DNA of 64,000 bases from the NCBI RefSeq assembly GCF_026016465.1, contig NZ_CP100390.1, positions 434,001 to 498,000 on the forward strand. Reading direction: 5' to 3'. This document shows, piece by piece, positions 1 through 8,517 of this stretch. The notes under the pieces are model-generated. The model had not been told where the DNA came from. It saw only the letters and a list, made by a program, of their open reading frames with translations, and made no database searches. The position numbers were made by a program, and so were the translations under genes. How positions within the stretch are numbered: the first letter of the stretch is position 1; each line of letters opens with the position of its first letter. Source of the DNA: Alkalimarinus alittae (GTDB lineage: Bacteria > Pseudomonadota > Gammaproteobacteria > Pseudomonadales > Oleiphilaceae).

Positions 1-328
1 GCTCTTTGCATCAACACTTCATGTGATTGATGACAACGAGAATACTACCCTCAATAATAGTAACTCTTAGTGCTCTTTTTCTTATCGGCCGAGAGCAGAC
101 GGTCTTGAGCCAAACGTTAGTGAATATTCAGACAACCGGTACCTTGTATTGCATATGGCTCATATTTGCCTGCAAATGATGTGCGGTTGGCGTTATGTGC
201 TTACGGCTAGTGTTTTACTGATTGTTGATAGTCAACCCCTTGAGGGTCGTCGGGATTTTCTGAGTTATGATTAAAGTTTAGACTGGGATTCTAAAAACGC
301 CTGCAAAAAATGAAAAAACGTTGTAATT
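1..328. other. Left-edge stretch with no recognisable gene
   Basis: No convincing coding region, RNA gene or repeat is visible here. One plus-strand frame is open from base 2 to a TAG near base 68 and could be the last 22 codons of a gene lying left of the window, but it is too short to identify. The rest is AT-rich and has stops in all frames I followed. It holds the downstream flank of the minus-strand hydroxylase gene; I see no strong terminator in it. Confidence 0.4.
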
Positions 329-1150
329 TTATACCGTTTTTTTTGAAGGGAGTGACTGATTACGGTGAGGGAGATGATATGAGTGGGTTTTTTTGTATGC
401 CAAATACTCTTTAATATACGTACCAAAATAGCGATCTACATAATGTAGCGCGCCTGCATAGTTGCCTTTAAATCGAGCGTGATGAAAATCGTGATAGACC
501 GGCCCATCATAGAGAGGTAAAAACCGTAATGGGTTCCAAGGAAAATCATAACCTGCATGACCATCAGCAGCCTCAAGATTTCGAATAATAATCCACGCAT
601 AAATTACATAAAGGTGGCTCCCTAGCGCTACAGGGCCTAGCATTGCTAATGAGCCAATCAATACAAACTCTACCCAGTGAAAGTAGTTGCCATCAAGTGC
701 ACAGGTGTTTTTGATCCGGTGATGCACTGAGTGAATATGCTTTAATACCCACTTGTTTTCATGCATATACCGATGCATCCAGTAGAACAGAAAATCATCT
801 ACAATTAAGAACAGCGTGATCTGGATGACCCATATATACCATGGCGGAACCTCACCGAGGTGGACATTGCTTAAGCGTAATAAGGGCCAAGCAATAATGA
901 GCACTAATAGCATCATGCTCGAATTAAGGGTGATACGCGCAAGGTTCGGTAAGAAATATTTGCCTACCTGAAACGGCTTTTGTTGGATTTTATAAGGTTT
1001 TGCCCATTTTGGATCAATCCACGCAAGCAGTGTCCATGGAAGAGCGAACAGCAAAAATGACCCAACGCTTAACGCTAGCGTCATCACTGGGAATAATAAA
1101 AACATTGGTGCTTGATAGAGTGCTATCCAACTATTTAATAACGCTTCCAT
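329..1150 (-). CDS. Sterol desaturase / fatty acid hydroxylase family membrane protein
   Basis: This 273-residue integral membrane protein belongs to the di-iron fatty acid hydroxylase superfamily, which oxidises lipid substrates at the membrane. The histidine clusters expected for iron binding are visible: HRYMH near residue 125, HSVHH near 140 and a C-terminal DFHHARFKGNYAG near 220. At least four hydrophobic segments surround them (about 15-45, 75-95, 103-122, 160-190). The start ATG at 1150 leads straight into the first membrane segment. It is transcribed divergently from an AraC-type regulator, which is the usual arrangement for regulator and target. The substrate cannot be told from sequence; sterol, fatty acid or carotenoid hydroxylation are all possible. 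Confidence 0.82.
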   Translation of the reverse strand: MEALLNSWIALYQAPMFLLFPVMTLALSVGSFLLFALPWTLLAWIDPKWAKPYKIQQKPFQVGKYFLPNLARITLNSSMMLLVLIIAWPLLRLSNVHLGEVPPWYIWVIQITLFLIVDDFLFYWMHRYMHENKWVLKHIHSVHHRIKNTCALDGNYFHWVEFVLIGSLAMLGPVALGSHLYVIYAWIIIRNLEAADGHAGYDFPWNPLRFLPLYDGPVYHDFHHARFKGNYAGALHYVDRYFGTYIKEYLAYKKTHSYHLPHRNQSLPSKKTV

Positions 1151-1170
1151 ATACTCATCTCTAAAACCAG

Positions 1171-1203
1171 CGGTATCACTAACGGTTGGCGGCTGTGATA
1201 CCG
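1171..1203. promoter_or_regulatory. Inverted repeat in the hydroxylase/AraC divergent promoter region
   Basis: CGGTATCAC (1171-1179) and GTGATACCG (1195-1203) form perfect 9-base arms 15 bases apart. An AACGGT inside the spacer pairs with the ACCGTT at 1201-1206. The repeat lies 21-53 bases upstream of the hydroxylase start and about 75 bases upstream of the regulator start. A place for the neighbouring AraC-type protein to bind is the natural reading, but this is inference. Confidence 0.45.
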
Positions 1204-1278
1204 TTGGTTTTTGTCGTATGCTTAAAATAATCTATGCTCTGAAGATAATGCATCTCATCTCAACTGGCTTGTGGAACT

Positions 1279-2367
1279 ATGACAGCAACTTGTTACTCAA
1301 CGACAGCAACGCCATATCATGGTGAAGTCGCACTGTCGTACTGGCAAACTTTAGTACGTGTGGCAGAGCGTGAAGGCGTTGACCCTGAGAAAATTAGACG
1401 CATCTTAGCGCGGGAAGAGGCTCATCTCTTGTCGTCTGAAGAGAAAGTGCCGCCAGAGGGGCCAAATGCAGCTATTTTGGTAGCGCAGTATATAGAAGTG
1501 ATGAAGTTAGGGTTAGCAGCTTGCGATGATTTTGGCTTAGAGGTTGGGCGGTCGGTGACACCTGGGTCATACCCGATACTAGGTATGACATTACTGAGTT
1601 GCCAAAGCCTTAAACAAGTGCTTGAGCAGGTTGTTCGATATGAAAGCCTCAATCATGACCTAGGTATTTCTCGCTTAGATATTAGGCGTGAAGAGAGTGC
1701 TTATTGTTGGGCCCCTAATCCACTTTATTTCCCTGACCCTAAAGGGGGGGTGAGTTTTAATGTGGTCGTAAGTGTATTTGCAGGTGTTCGAACGTTTGCG
1801 CCATGGCTTATTAACCAGCACTTTCCGATAAAGAAAATCTGTTTTATGGCTGCAGAGCCCAAAAACTCGCGTTTATATAAATCATTCTTTGGCGCGGAGA
1901 TTCAATACAATCAGCCGGCGAATGCCATGATTGTTAATAGCGATATATTGTCATGGCCTGTTTTAAACGGCGATGCCGCATCATTTGATGCGCTAACCGC
2001 TCATGCAGAAAAATTGCTTAACGGAAGAGAAGGGCAGCGAGATTTGATTTGGCAGCTAAAAAGCGCTCTTCCTGAAGCGCTGCGTAAACAAGCCTATCGA
2101 GTAGAAGAGATTGCTGGGGCGTTGAATATGAGCGCTCGAACACTGCAGCGTAAGTTAAAGGAAAGAGGTTGTAGTTATAAACAGTTATTGGATGATGTTA
2201 GAAAGCAGCTTGCAGAGTTTTATCTGACTGAGGCTCGCGTCTCTATGAGTGAAATTGCTTTTCTTGTTGGTTATCAAGAGCAAAGCTCTTTTAATCATGC
2301 ATTTAAAGTATGGAATGGGTTATCACCGACGGCCTATAGAGAGCAGAAAAGTAGGGCTACAGAGTAG
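1279..2367 (+). CDS. AraC family transcriptional regulator with arabinose-binding-like N-terminal domain
   Basis: This is a 362-residue regulator. Residues about 25-215 match the long N-terminal ligand domain (Arabinose_bd type) seen in OruR-like AraC proteins. Residues about 255-355 form the double helix-turn-helix, with the typical stretches VEEIAGALNMSARTLQRKL and MSEIAFLVGYQEQSSFNHAF followed by W-GLSPTAYR. Such proteins usually activate a neighbouring catabolic or lipid gene when they bind a small molecule. The divergent fatty acid/sterol hydroxylase is the obvious candidate target, and an inverted repeat lies between the two. The ligand is unknown. The ATG at 1279 gives the expected family length. 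Confidence 0.88.
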   Translation: MTATCYSTTATPYHGEVALSYWQTLVRVAEREGVDPEKIRRILAREEAHLLSSEEKVPPEGPNAAILVAQYIEVMKLGLAACDDFGLEVGRSVTPGSYPILGMTLLSCQSLKQVLEQVVRYESLNHDLGISRLDIRREESAYCWAPNPLYFPDPKGGVSFNVVVSVFAGVRTFAPWLINQHFPIKKICFMAAEPKNSRLYKSFFGAEIQYNQPANAMIVNSDILSWPVLNGDAASFDALTAHAEKLLNGREGQRDLIWQLKSALPEALRKQAYRVEEIAGALNMSARTLQRKLKERGCSYKQLLDDVRKQLAEFYLTEARVSMSEIAFLVGYQEQSSFNHAFKVWNGLSPTAYREQKSRATE

Positions 2368-2546
2368 GCTTTTTGGCGCTGATTCGGTGCAGCATACATA
2401 ATAAATGATTGGTGTTATCGCCTTAGTAAGCGATCTAGTATCTATTGCAAGTTGACCACGCAATAAACCTACCTAGAATGTAAGTGTTCGTTAAAATAGA
2501 CCTGTGGGGCAGTGACCCATAAATATTAATACTGGAGATAATAAAA

Positions 2547-2777
2547 ATGTCGGATACATGGCTCAACTCATTAGAGACAGACACCCCTCAAGAAGGTTAC
2601 GAGTTAGCGATTACATTAAGCCGCCGAGGTGTTAAGTACACCCAGCCAGACGTAGATGTATTGAAAAAACTTAGACCTGAATATGCTAATTCAGCAGATG
2701 GATTGACTGCAGCCTCGCACGTCATCGCGACTAATTTTCAGACAGTAGCGGCTGCAAACAATTATTGGCGTAAATAG
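2547..2777 (+). CDS. Hypothetical protein, 76 residues
   Basis: A short soluble protein that I do not recognise. It has no signal peptide, membrane segment or cysteine. The composition is mixed and mildly acidic, with tyrosines (YELAITLSRRGVKYTQPDV) and a C-terminus ending NNYWRK. It is likely to be expressed: a good ribosome-binding site (CTGGAGATAA) precedes the ATG, and a strong 12-base hairpin lies about 50 bases after the stop, so it looks like a monocistronic unit. The function is unknown and no context suggests one. Confidence 0.6.
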   Translation: MSDTWLNSLETDTPQEGYELAITLSRRGVKYTQPDVDVLKKLRPEYANSADGLTAASHVIATNFQTVAAANNYWRK

Positions 2778-2798
2778 GCTTGTGCCATATTGACCTTA

Positions 2799-2815
2799 AA
2801 GTGGTCAGACCACTT
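2799..2815. promoter_or_regulatory. FadR/GntR-type operator-like palindrome
   Basis: AAGTGGTCAGACCACTT is a perfect palindrome with 8-base arms around one central base. It closely resembles the FadR operator (core TGGTCNGACCA). The next plus-strand gene encodes a phospholipid acyltransferase, fitting a lipid regulon. It lies about 160 bases upstream of that gene, with a hairpin in between, so it could instead be part of the transcript end of the small upstream gene. Confidence 0.4.
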
Positions 2816-2828
2816 GTGGCTATCAACG

Positions 2829-2861
2829 GATAACTGTAGTGACGACTACAGTTATCTTTCT
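2829..2861 (+). terminator. Hairpin, probable terminator of the small upstream gene
   Basis: GATAACTGTAGT (2829-2840) and ACTACAGTTATC (2845-2856) form a perfect 12-base stem with a GACG loop, followed by a short TTTCT. The stem is strong but the U-tract is short, so termination may be partial. Confidence 0.6.
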
Positions 2862-2977
2862 GAGCGGTTAAATAAACTCGGCAAGCCCTTCCTAAGGATT
2901 AATAATTGAGATCTCTATTGTTGAAAAAATAATAATACAGGTGTACGCTGAACAGATTATTGGAGAATGAAATCTTT

Positions 2978-3700
2978 ATGTTGTCTTTTATTCGTATACT
3001 TCTTGCCTTATTTTATTTTGTCGCAGTCGCTGTTGTTGGTTGTTTTCTGTCACTCTTTCGCCCATTTGATCCTGACAATACGCGCATATTTGCTCGAATT
3101 TACTCTTGGGGTGGCACTCGAATTCTGGGGATAAAACTAAACATTAAGGGGGTGGAAGGTACTGTTGATATGCCCCCTTCAGTGGTAATAGCGAACCATC
3201 AGGATAACTTAGACCTGTATATTTGTGGTGGGGCGATACCTAAAAGAACCGTATCTGTTGGTAAAAAAAGTTTACTGTATATACCAGGGTTTGGTTTGTT
3301 GTATTGGCTAGCGGGTAATGTACTTATTGATCGCGGCAATAGCAAAAATTCAAAAGCTAAGCTAAATGTTACAACAGAGGCACTGACCAAAGGTAATCGC
3401 TCAATCTGGGTGTTTCCTGAAGGCACTCGAAACCAAGGGAAAAATATGCTTCCCTTCAAAAAGGGTGCGTTTCGTATGGCGATAGAAGCGGGTGTTCCTA
3501 TTGTGCCTATTTGCGTAAGTAGCTACTCGGGGCGCTTGAAATTTAACAAACTCGTCAGTGGTACCGTTAACATTCAGGTGCTTGACCCTATTAATACCAA
3601 CGGTATGACGGTTAAAGACACAGATCGCTTAATGGATGAGTGTTGGAATAAAATGAAGCAGACGATTGACCGCTTGGATGAAGAAACACCGTTGGTTTAA
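2978..3700 (+). CDS. plsC: Lysophospholipid acyltransferase (PlsC family)
   Basis: This 240-residue acyltransferase would transfer an acyl chain to the sn-2 position of 1-acyl-glycerol-3-phosphate at the inner membrane, the second acylation step of phospholipid synthesis. The catalytic motif NHQDNLD (HX4D) lies near residue 68 and the glycerophosphate-binding FPEGTRN near residue 146. An N-terminal hydrophobic segment anchors it. I chose the ATG at 2978, with GGAGA 11 bases upstream; a TTG at 2960 would add six residues. A FadR-like palindrome lies upstream. Its stop codon directly abuts the stop of the convergent sensor gene, with no terminator between them. Paralogues with specialised acyl substrates are possible. 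Confidence 0.85.
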   Translation: MLSFIRILLALFYFVAVAVVGCFLSLFRPFDPDNTRIFARIYSWGGTRILGIKLNIKGVEGTVDMPPSVVIANHQDNLDLYICGGAIPKRTVSVGKKSLLYIPGFGLLYWLAGNVLIDRGNSKNSKAKLNVTTEALTKGNRSIWVFPEGTRNQGKNMLPFKKGAFRMAIEAGVPIVPICVSSYSGRLKFNKLVSGTVNIQVLDPINTNGMTVKDTDRLMDECWNKMKQTIDRLDEETPLV

Positions 3701-5188
3701 TCAGTCTTGAATATCGAGTAAATGTCCCGTTCCACGAAACCCATCCCAACGACCCAACGCATCCGTTAAAGGGACTGCTCTGATCAGTTCTTTTGTTTTT
3801 TCACCAGAAGGGCTTAGAAAGTTTAATGCTAACTCAATATTAGACTGGTTTTTTTGCGATGATCGCAACGCCTCTTCCGCTTTAACGCGGTCTTCAGGGG
3901 CTAAGCAATCAAAAAAATTACTGCCTGCTAATTGCTTTGGTGGAACACCCTTGATTTGAGCTGCTTGAGGTGAAAGGAAGGTATATTCATTATTGATATC
4001 GGTCTCCCATGTGTAATCTCTTGATAGAGCGATTACATCTCGACAGCGTTTTTCACTGTCGCTTAAGGCTTGTGATAATACCTCTTTTTCAATCAGTTTA
4101 TTCTGTAGCGCTCGGCTTTCAATATCTTGTTTCTCTTCAAGTTTGGCTAGATTAGTGGCCAGTTTTAACCTAGCCCGATAACTCCAATGAAGGCAAATAT
4201 ACGCTAGCGCCGTCAATAATAGTCCGCTCAGTAATAGGTTTCGAGGAGCGTTTGATCGTTGGCTGTTGAGGAAGCGCTGAGTGGGCGTACTCATGACAAG
4301 CCACTGGCGATCGGCAAAAGGAATCGTTACTCGAGAGCGGCTGTTATGTGATGCGCTCAAGGTTAGCCCTGATTGCTCGCCGAACCAGGTATAAATGGGG
4401 TTTTTTGATTGCTGGTTGAGATCGAATAGTTCAGTACTGATAGTGCTAAGCCCATACCCATGAAGCGTATTTCGAATAAAAGAATCCAACTCGATTACCA
4501 TTGTAAGAAAGCCTTTTATTAAATGCTCATCATCAAAAACGGGATAAAAAATGCGGACACTTGTTTGCGTATTATTTTGTTGAACGAGAGTGGTAACCGC
4601 AGTTGCTACGGTAGTATTTTCATTTTGTGCTTTTTGTAGTTGATCACGCCAATGGACCACGCTGAATAGATCTAATCCAAGGGCTGCATCGCGCTCTGAG
4701 GCGGGCTCTACAAACTGAATAGGTAGGTAGTGCTGTCGTATGTCGCTGGGTTTAATGCCAGTCGCTGAGTGGTATTGACGTATTTGATACGGTTCTGCTC
4801 CTGTGGCTGGCATAGATCGCTCAAAGTCAGCACGTAAAGCGTCAGGGATACGAGGTGCCCATTCAATGGCAAGAATATCAGGGTAGTGATCGAGAAAGAG
4901 AGAGGCCTGTTGTGAAAAATCGTGTTCAGTAAATGTCTCTTTCGTTTGGATGTAGCTTCGTAGTGACCGTAGTACCACCATGCGATCGTTTGCATTCGAG
5001 GCAATGGCGAGTGCGCGTTGTTTATTTTGGCTTTCAATTTGATTAAGTGCTTTTTGACTATCAAGTTCTGTTAGGTAAAAAAAACAACTGACAGAGAGTA
5101 ATACACCAAAGGCTAATATAAAAAATCGAGGTGCCAGATACTGTAGTGACTTATGTATGCCTGAATCTTCTGAATAGACTGTTTCCAT
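3701..5188 (-). CDS. CHASE-PAS membrane sensor lacking an output domain
   Basis: This 495-residue protein has an N-terminal membrane segment (about 20-42), a periplasmic CHASE domain (about 70-290, with the typical DILAIEWAPRIP stretch), a second membrane segment (about 316-336), a short coiled coil (about 340-375) and a PAS domain (about 380-490). It ends there: no GGDEF, EAL, histidine kinase or methyl-accepting domain follows, although CHASE proteins normally carry one. The reading frame closes with a clean TGA that abuts the plsC stop. It may act by protein contact with a separate kinase or cyclase, or be a remnant that lost its C-terminus. The ligand is unknown. Confidence 0.78.
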   Translation of the reverse strand: METVYSEDSGIHKSLQYLAPRFFILAFGVLLSVSCFFYLTELDSQKALNQIESQNKQRALAIASNANDRMVVLRSLRSYIQTKETFTEHDFSQQASLFLDHYPDILAIEWAPRIPDALRADFERSMPATGAEPYQIRQYHSATGIKPSDIRQHYLPIQFVEPASERDAALGLDLFSVVHWRDQLQKAQNENTTVATAVTTLVQQNNTQTSVRIFYPVFDDEHLIKGFLTMVIELDSFIRNTLHGYGLSTISTELFDLNQQSKNPIYTWFGEQSGLTLSASHNSRSRVTIPFADRQWLVMSTPTQRFLNSQRSNAPRNLLLSGLLLTALAYICLHWSYRARLKLATNLAKLEEKQDIESRALQNKLIEKEVLSQALSDSEKRCRDVIALSRDYTWETDINNEYTFLSPQAAQIKGVPPKQLAGSNFFDCLAPEDRVKAEEALRSSQKNQSNIELALNFLSPSGEKTKELIRAVPLTDALGRWDGFRGTGHLLDIQD

Positions 5189-5288
5189 GGCTCGGATCCT
5201 GTTTGTGGCGACCTCTAAAATGCGTATTAGTCACACCAAAGCATAGCAGGATGCGCTTAAGTTGCGCAAAATTTAATCTACTCTTTGC

Positions 5289-6077
5289 TTAGCTTTTTTG
5301 CGGTCTAGCCAAATAAAAGAAAATAAATAATGAAAATGCGCTTACAACGACAGAAGGGCCTGCAGGTGTGTCAGAAAAATAAGACAGCGTAAGGCCAAGG
5401 GCGACAGATAGCATGCCTAACAGGCTTGCATTCAGTGCCATCGACTCGGGTGTATTGCTTATTCTTCTTGCTGTTGCAGCAGGAATTATCAACATGGCAG
5501 TAATTAGCAGTACGCCAACAATTTTCATGGCCACAGCGATAACGATAGAAAATAGTAGCATAAGAACAAGTCTAAGCCAGTCAACCGGTAAGCCTTCAAC
5601 TTTGGCTAACTCTTCATGAATTGTCATCATTAATAAGGGCTTCCAAAGTATCGCTAAGACAAGCCCTACGGCTATCGACCCACCGTAAATCCAGGCTAGA
5701 TCTGTCAGTGAGATGGCGAGTAAGTCGCCAAATAAGTAGCCGGTTAAATCGATTCTCACTTCTTCAATAAAGCTGACGACGACCAGCCCGATTGATAAGC
5801 TTGAGTGCGCGAGAATGCCGAGAAGCGTATCGGAAGCTAATTGTCGTTGCTTAAGTAATATGACCAGTGCGGTGGCGATAAAAATACACACTGCCGTAAT
5901 CGCAATGTTCAAATTGATATCAAGTAACAGCCCTAGCGCAATCCCCATGAGCGCTGAATGGGCCAGCGTATCACCAAAGTAAGCCATGCGGCGCCAGACC
6001 ACAAAGCACCCCAAAGGGCCAGATATTGCAGCGACGCCTAAACCACCTAGGAGCGCGTAAATCATAAAGTCAGGCAT
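5289..6077 (-). CDS. znuB: Zinc ABC transporter permease ZnuB
   Basis: This 262-residue membrane permease of the ABC-3 metal family carries zinc across the inner membrane. It shows about eight hydrophobic segments and conserved stretches of the family, such as FVVWRRMAYFGDTLAHSALM near residue 25 and GVLLITAMLIIPAATAR near residue 187. It follows znuC by 11 bases, so the two are translated from one message. The periplasmic zinc-binding protein ZnuA and the regulator Zur are not in this window. The closely related MntB/TroC manganese permeases are an alternative, but pairing with a histidine-tailed ATPase favours zinc. Confidence 0.88.
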   Translation of the reverse strand: MPDFMIYALLGGLGVAAISGPLGCFVVWRRMAYFGDTLAHSALMGIALGLLLDINLNIAITAVCIFIATALVILLKQRQLASDTLLGILAHSSLSIGLVVVSFIEEVRIDLTGYLFGDLLAISLTDLAWIYGGSIAVGLVLAILWKPLLMMTIHEELAKVEGLPVDWLRLVLMLLFSIVIAVAMKIVGVLLITAMLIIPAATARRISNTPESMALNASLLGMLSVALGLTLSYFSDTPAGPSVVVSAFSLFIFFYLARPQKS

Positions 6078-6088
6078 AACAGGCTCGT

Positions 6089-6868
6089 TTAATTACTCTC
6101 TTTGGGGTTGTTGGAAGGTATATCGTGGTCATGTTTACAGGCAACCACTTCACCATCAATCGTGTGTTCGTGGTTATGGTGGTGATGGTAAACGGCAATT
6201 TGTTCGGCACCGGTTCGGCCAAATAATTCTTGATAGGCTGGGTCATTGGACACGGTTTCAGGGTGACCTGAGCAGCATACATGCTGATTAAGGCATATCA
6301 CATTATCGGTGGCTGCCATCACAAGGTGGAGGTCGTGAGAGATCATTAAAACCCCGCACCCTAATTGATCACGAATTTGTTTTATAAGGGCATAGAGTTC
6401 GGTTTGCCCGGTAATATCAACGCCTTGTGCAGGCTCATCGAGCACTAACAGTTCTGGCTGGCGAAGAATCGCTCTAGCCAATAACACGCGCTGTAACTCA
6501 CCTCCAGAGATGGCTTGAATGGGCTTTTTGCTAAGGTGCGCAATACCAACCAGTGCTAATGCATCTTCAATATTGCTGCCATGCCGACTCGCTAATGCAA
6601 GAAACCGGTTAACGGTCACCGGGAGCGTGGAGTCAATCTGTAGCTTTTGGGGCATGTAACCAATCGATAGTGCTGGTTTTTTGGTTAATAGACCTGAGGA
6701 GATAGGCGCTAACCCTAGAATAGCACGCACCAAGGTGGTCTTACCTGCGCCGTTTGGCCCAATAAGCGTGACAATTTCACCTTTATTGATACTGAGTGAA
6801 ACATCATTTACGGCGGTATGATCATTGTATTGAACACAAATATGCTGAGCTTCTACCAGTAATGTCAT
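6089..6868 (-). CDS. znuC: Zinc ABC transporter ATP-binding protein ZnuC
   Basis: This 259-residue ATPase drives the ZnuB permease. Walker A is GPNGAGKTT (near residue 37), the signature is SGGELQR (near 120) and Walker B is LLVLDEPAQGVD (near 140), followed by the switch histidine in MISHDLH. The C-terminus is histidine-rich (VYHHHHNHEH and later CKHDHD), a feature of ZnuC that may sense or buffer zinc. The ATG at 6868 is preceded by AGGA at a good distance. A Zur-like half-site lies about 75 bases upstream. Confidence 0.9.
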   Translation of the reverse strand: MTLLVEAQHICVQYNDHTAVNDVSLSINKGEIVTLIGPNGAGKTTLVRAILGLAPISSGLLTKKPALSIGYMPQKLQIDSTLPVTVNRFLALASRHGSNIEDALALVGIAHLSKKPIQAISGGELQRVLLARAILRQPELLVLDEPAQGVDITGQTELYALIKQIRDQLGCGVLMISHDLHLVMAATDNVICLNQHVCCSGHPETVSNDPAYQELFGRTGAEQIAVYHHHHNHEHTIDGEVVACKHDHDIPSNNPKESN

Positions 6869-6941
6869 TGAATATCCTGCATCAAAATATTGCTCATCAT
6901 CATGTTTGGCCGCTATCGCCTGCTAAATGTCACGGTAGCAG

Positions 6942-6952
6942 ATTATAACATT
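6942..6952 (-). promoter_or_regulatory. Possible Zur box half-site upstream of znuC
   Basis: Read on the minus strand this is AATGTTATAAT, matching the left half of the gammaproteobacterial Zur consensus (GAAATGTTATANTATAACATTTC). The right half is poorly conserved (CTGCTACC). It sits where a Zur operator for znuCB would be expected. Confidence 0.35.
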
Positions 6953-7055
6953 AATATTAGATTCATTAACGTAATCGTTATATAGAGACGTAACTTGATG
7001 ATGATTAATCAATAATGGGCCTAATTCTTGTATAGTTTGATTTTGTTGCACAATT

Positions 7056-7075
7056 TTAAAGTGTGTTAAAGTGTG
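7056..7075 (+). repeat. Tandem 10-base repeat at the DUF3422 promoter
   Basis: TTAAAGTGTG occurs twice head to tail (7056-7065 and 7066-7075), one helical turn apart, just upstream of the ATG at 7104. It could be a tandem regulator site or simply the promoter -10 region; the sequence alone cannot decide. Confidence 0.5.
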
Positions 7076-7103
7076 CGCCTTTTTAGGCTGTAGGTATTTA
7101 GTT

Positions 7104-8450
7104 ATGACAGAGCAGGCTCCCAAAATTTCATCCATGGTCTTTAATTTCCATGATCAAAGAGATGAACTTTTTAATGAGCTTCATACCCGGCCTTTCCCGG
7201 TTATTGACTCACAATCCCGAATTTCACAGCTTGCCGTGTTGCATTTACCTGAAGAGGTTGGGCTGGCGGGTAATCGTCTTGAAGAGTTTCAGCATATAGG
7301 TGCTTTATGTGCACGGTATAGCGTAAACCCGCCTGCGCCAGAAGCATCTTGTTACTATCAAGACTTTGGTGGTTTTGAATTTAGATGGGAGCGCCATACT
7401 GAGTTTTCAACGTACACCTTTTTACATAAGCTTGAGTCAGGTGTCTTTCAGAGAACCGCGCTTTCGTTGCTCCCAGAAGAGTGGCTGAGTGCTATTCCTG
7501 GGAAGGTGATCAGTGGTTTGCACCTTGAAATAGAAAATATGCCAGAACAGCCTCCAACGGTCGAGTCTCAACGCGTTAATTTTGAAGGACATCGTTTATT
7601 GAGCTGTTATGCTAACGATAAAGGCGCTCAGATTTGGACGGCTTATCGCATTCATAGCGACAACATGGGGCGTTTTCTAGTCTACAATAATGGCCTTAAC
7701 CCTTGTCAGACAGGTCGATTGGTTAGGCGAATTCTTGAATTGGAAACGTATCGAATGGTCGCACTATTATCGTTTCCTATTGCGCGGCAGATAGCGCCTA
7801 ATGTTCGCGAAATGGATCAGCAACTAGCAACCATTATTCAGCAGATCACGGATATCGAAAGTCTTGATGATGAGCGACGTTTGTTAGGTGAACTGACTAC
7901 GCTATCAGCGAAGATCGAGCAAATCATCTCTGATACGAATTACCGCTTTTCTGCAACTGAAGCGTACTATCGGCTATCTATGAGTCGATTAGAGGAGCTG
8001 CGAGAAGAAGAAGTACAAGGCTTGCAGACGTTTAGTGAGTTTTTAGGACGTCGTCTAACGCCTGCTTATCGAACGTGTGAAACGATACGAGTAGACCTGG
8101 ATGATTTATCGGGCAGAATTGATCGAGCGAGCGAGTTGCTTCGAACACGCGTTAATTTAACGATAGAAGAGCAAAATCAGGATCTACTGCAGTCTATGGA
8201 TCGACGAAGTAAGTTGCAATTAAGAATGCAGCAAGCAGTAGAAGGGCTTTCGGTTGCGGCGATCAGTTACTACCTGGTTGGTCTATTTAAGTATGCTGCA
8301 GAAGGGGCTAAAACCATAGGTATGATCAGTAACAGTACCTTGGTAACCGGGCTTTTTGTGCCGGTTGCTGTAGGGATTGTCATGCTGGGTTTAATGCGAA
8401 TGAAAAAGAATCTAAAAACAGTGAACAAGAAGCTAAAAGCTAAACACTAA
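7104..8450 (+). CDS. DUF3422 family membrane-anchored protein
   Basis: This 448-residue protein matches the DUF3422 family, predicted membrane-anchored proteins of unknown function found in many proteobacteria. The N-terminus has the family signature (DELFNELHTRPF near residue 20). A soluble region up to about 330 includes coiled-coil-like helices with many Glu and Arg residues. Two hydrophobic segments close the C-terminus (about 385-405 and 415-437), followed by a lysine-rich tail. This suggests a large cytoplasmic domain held to the inner membrane. I chose the ATG at 7104; a GTG at 7071 would add 11 unlikely residues inside the promoter repeat. It is separated from chpC by a strong shared hairpin. 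Confidence 0.78.
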   Translation: MTEQAPKISSMVFNFHDQRDELFNELHTRPFPVIDSQSRISQLAVLHLPEEVGLAGNRLEEFQHIGALCARYSVNPPAPEASCYYQDFGGFEFRWERHTEFSTYTFLHKLESGVFQRTALSLLPEEWLSAIPGKVISGLHLEIENMPEQPPTVESQRVNFEGHRLLSCYANDKGAQIWTAYRIHSDNMGRFLVYNNGLNPCQTGRLVRRILELETYRMVALLSFPIARQIAPNVREMDQQLATIIQQITDIESLDDERRLLGELTTLSAKIEQIISDTNYRFSATEAYYRLSMSRLEELREEEVQGLQTFSEFLGRRLTPAYRTCETIRVDLDDLSGRIDRASELLRTRVNLTIEEQNQDLLQSMDRRSKLQLRMQQAVEGLSVAAISYYLVGLFKYAAEGAKTIGMISNSTLVTGLFVPVAVGIVMLGLMRMKKNLKTVNKKLKAKH

Positions 8451-8486
8451 ATCTACATCGACCTTAACTCAGGTTGATAGGAATAG

Positions 8487-8510
8487 GCTCGCGAAGCGTG
8501 CTTCGCGAGC
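8487..8510. terminator. GC-rich hairpin between DUF3422 gene and chpC
   Basis: GCTCGCGAAGC (8487-8497) and GCTTCGCGAGC (8500-8510) form a perfect 11-base inverted repeat between two convergent genes. It has no clear U-tract on either side, so it may act as a bidirectional stop or an mRNA-end stabiliser. Confidence 0.55.
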
Positions 8511-8517
8511 AAGTCAA

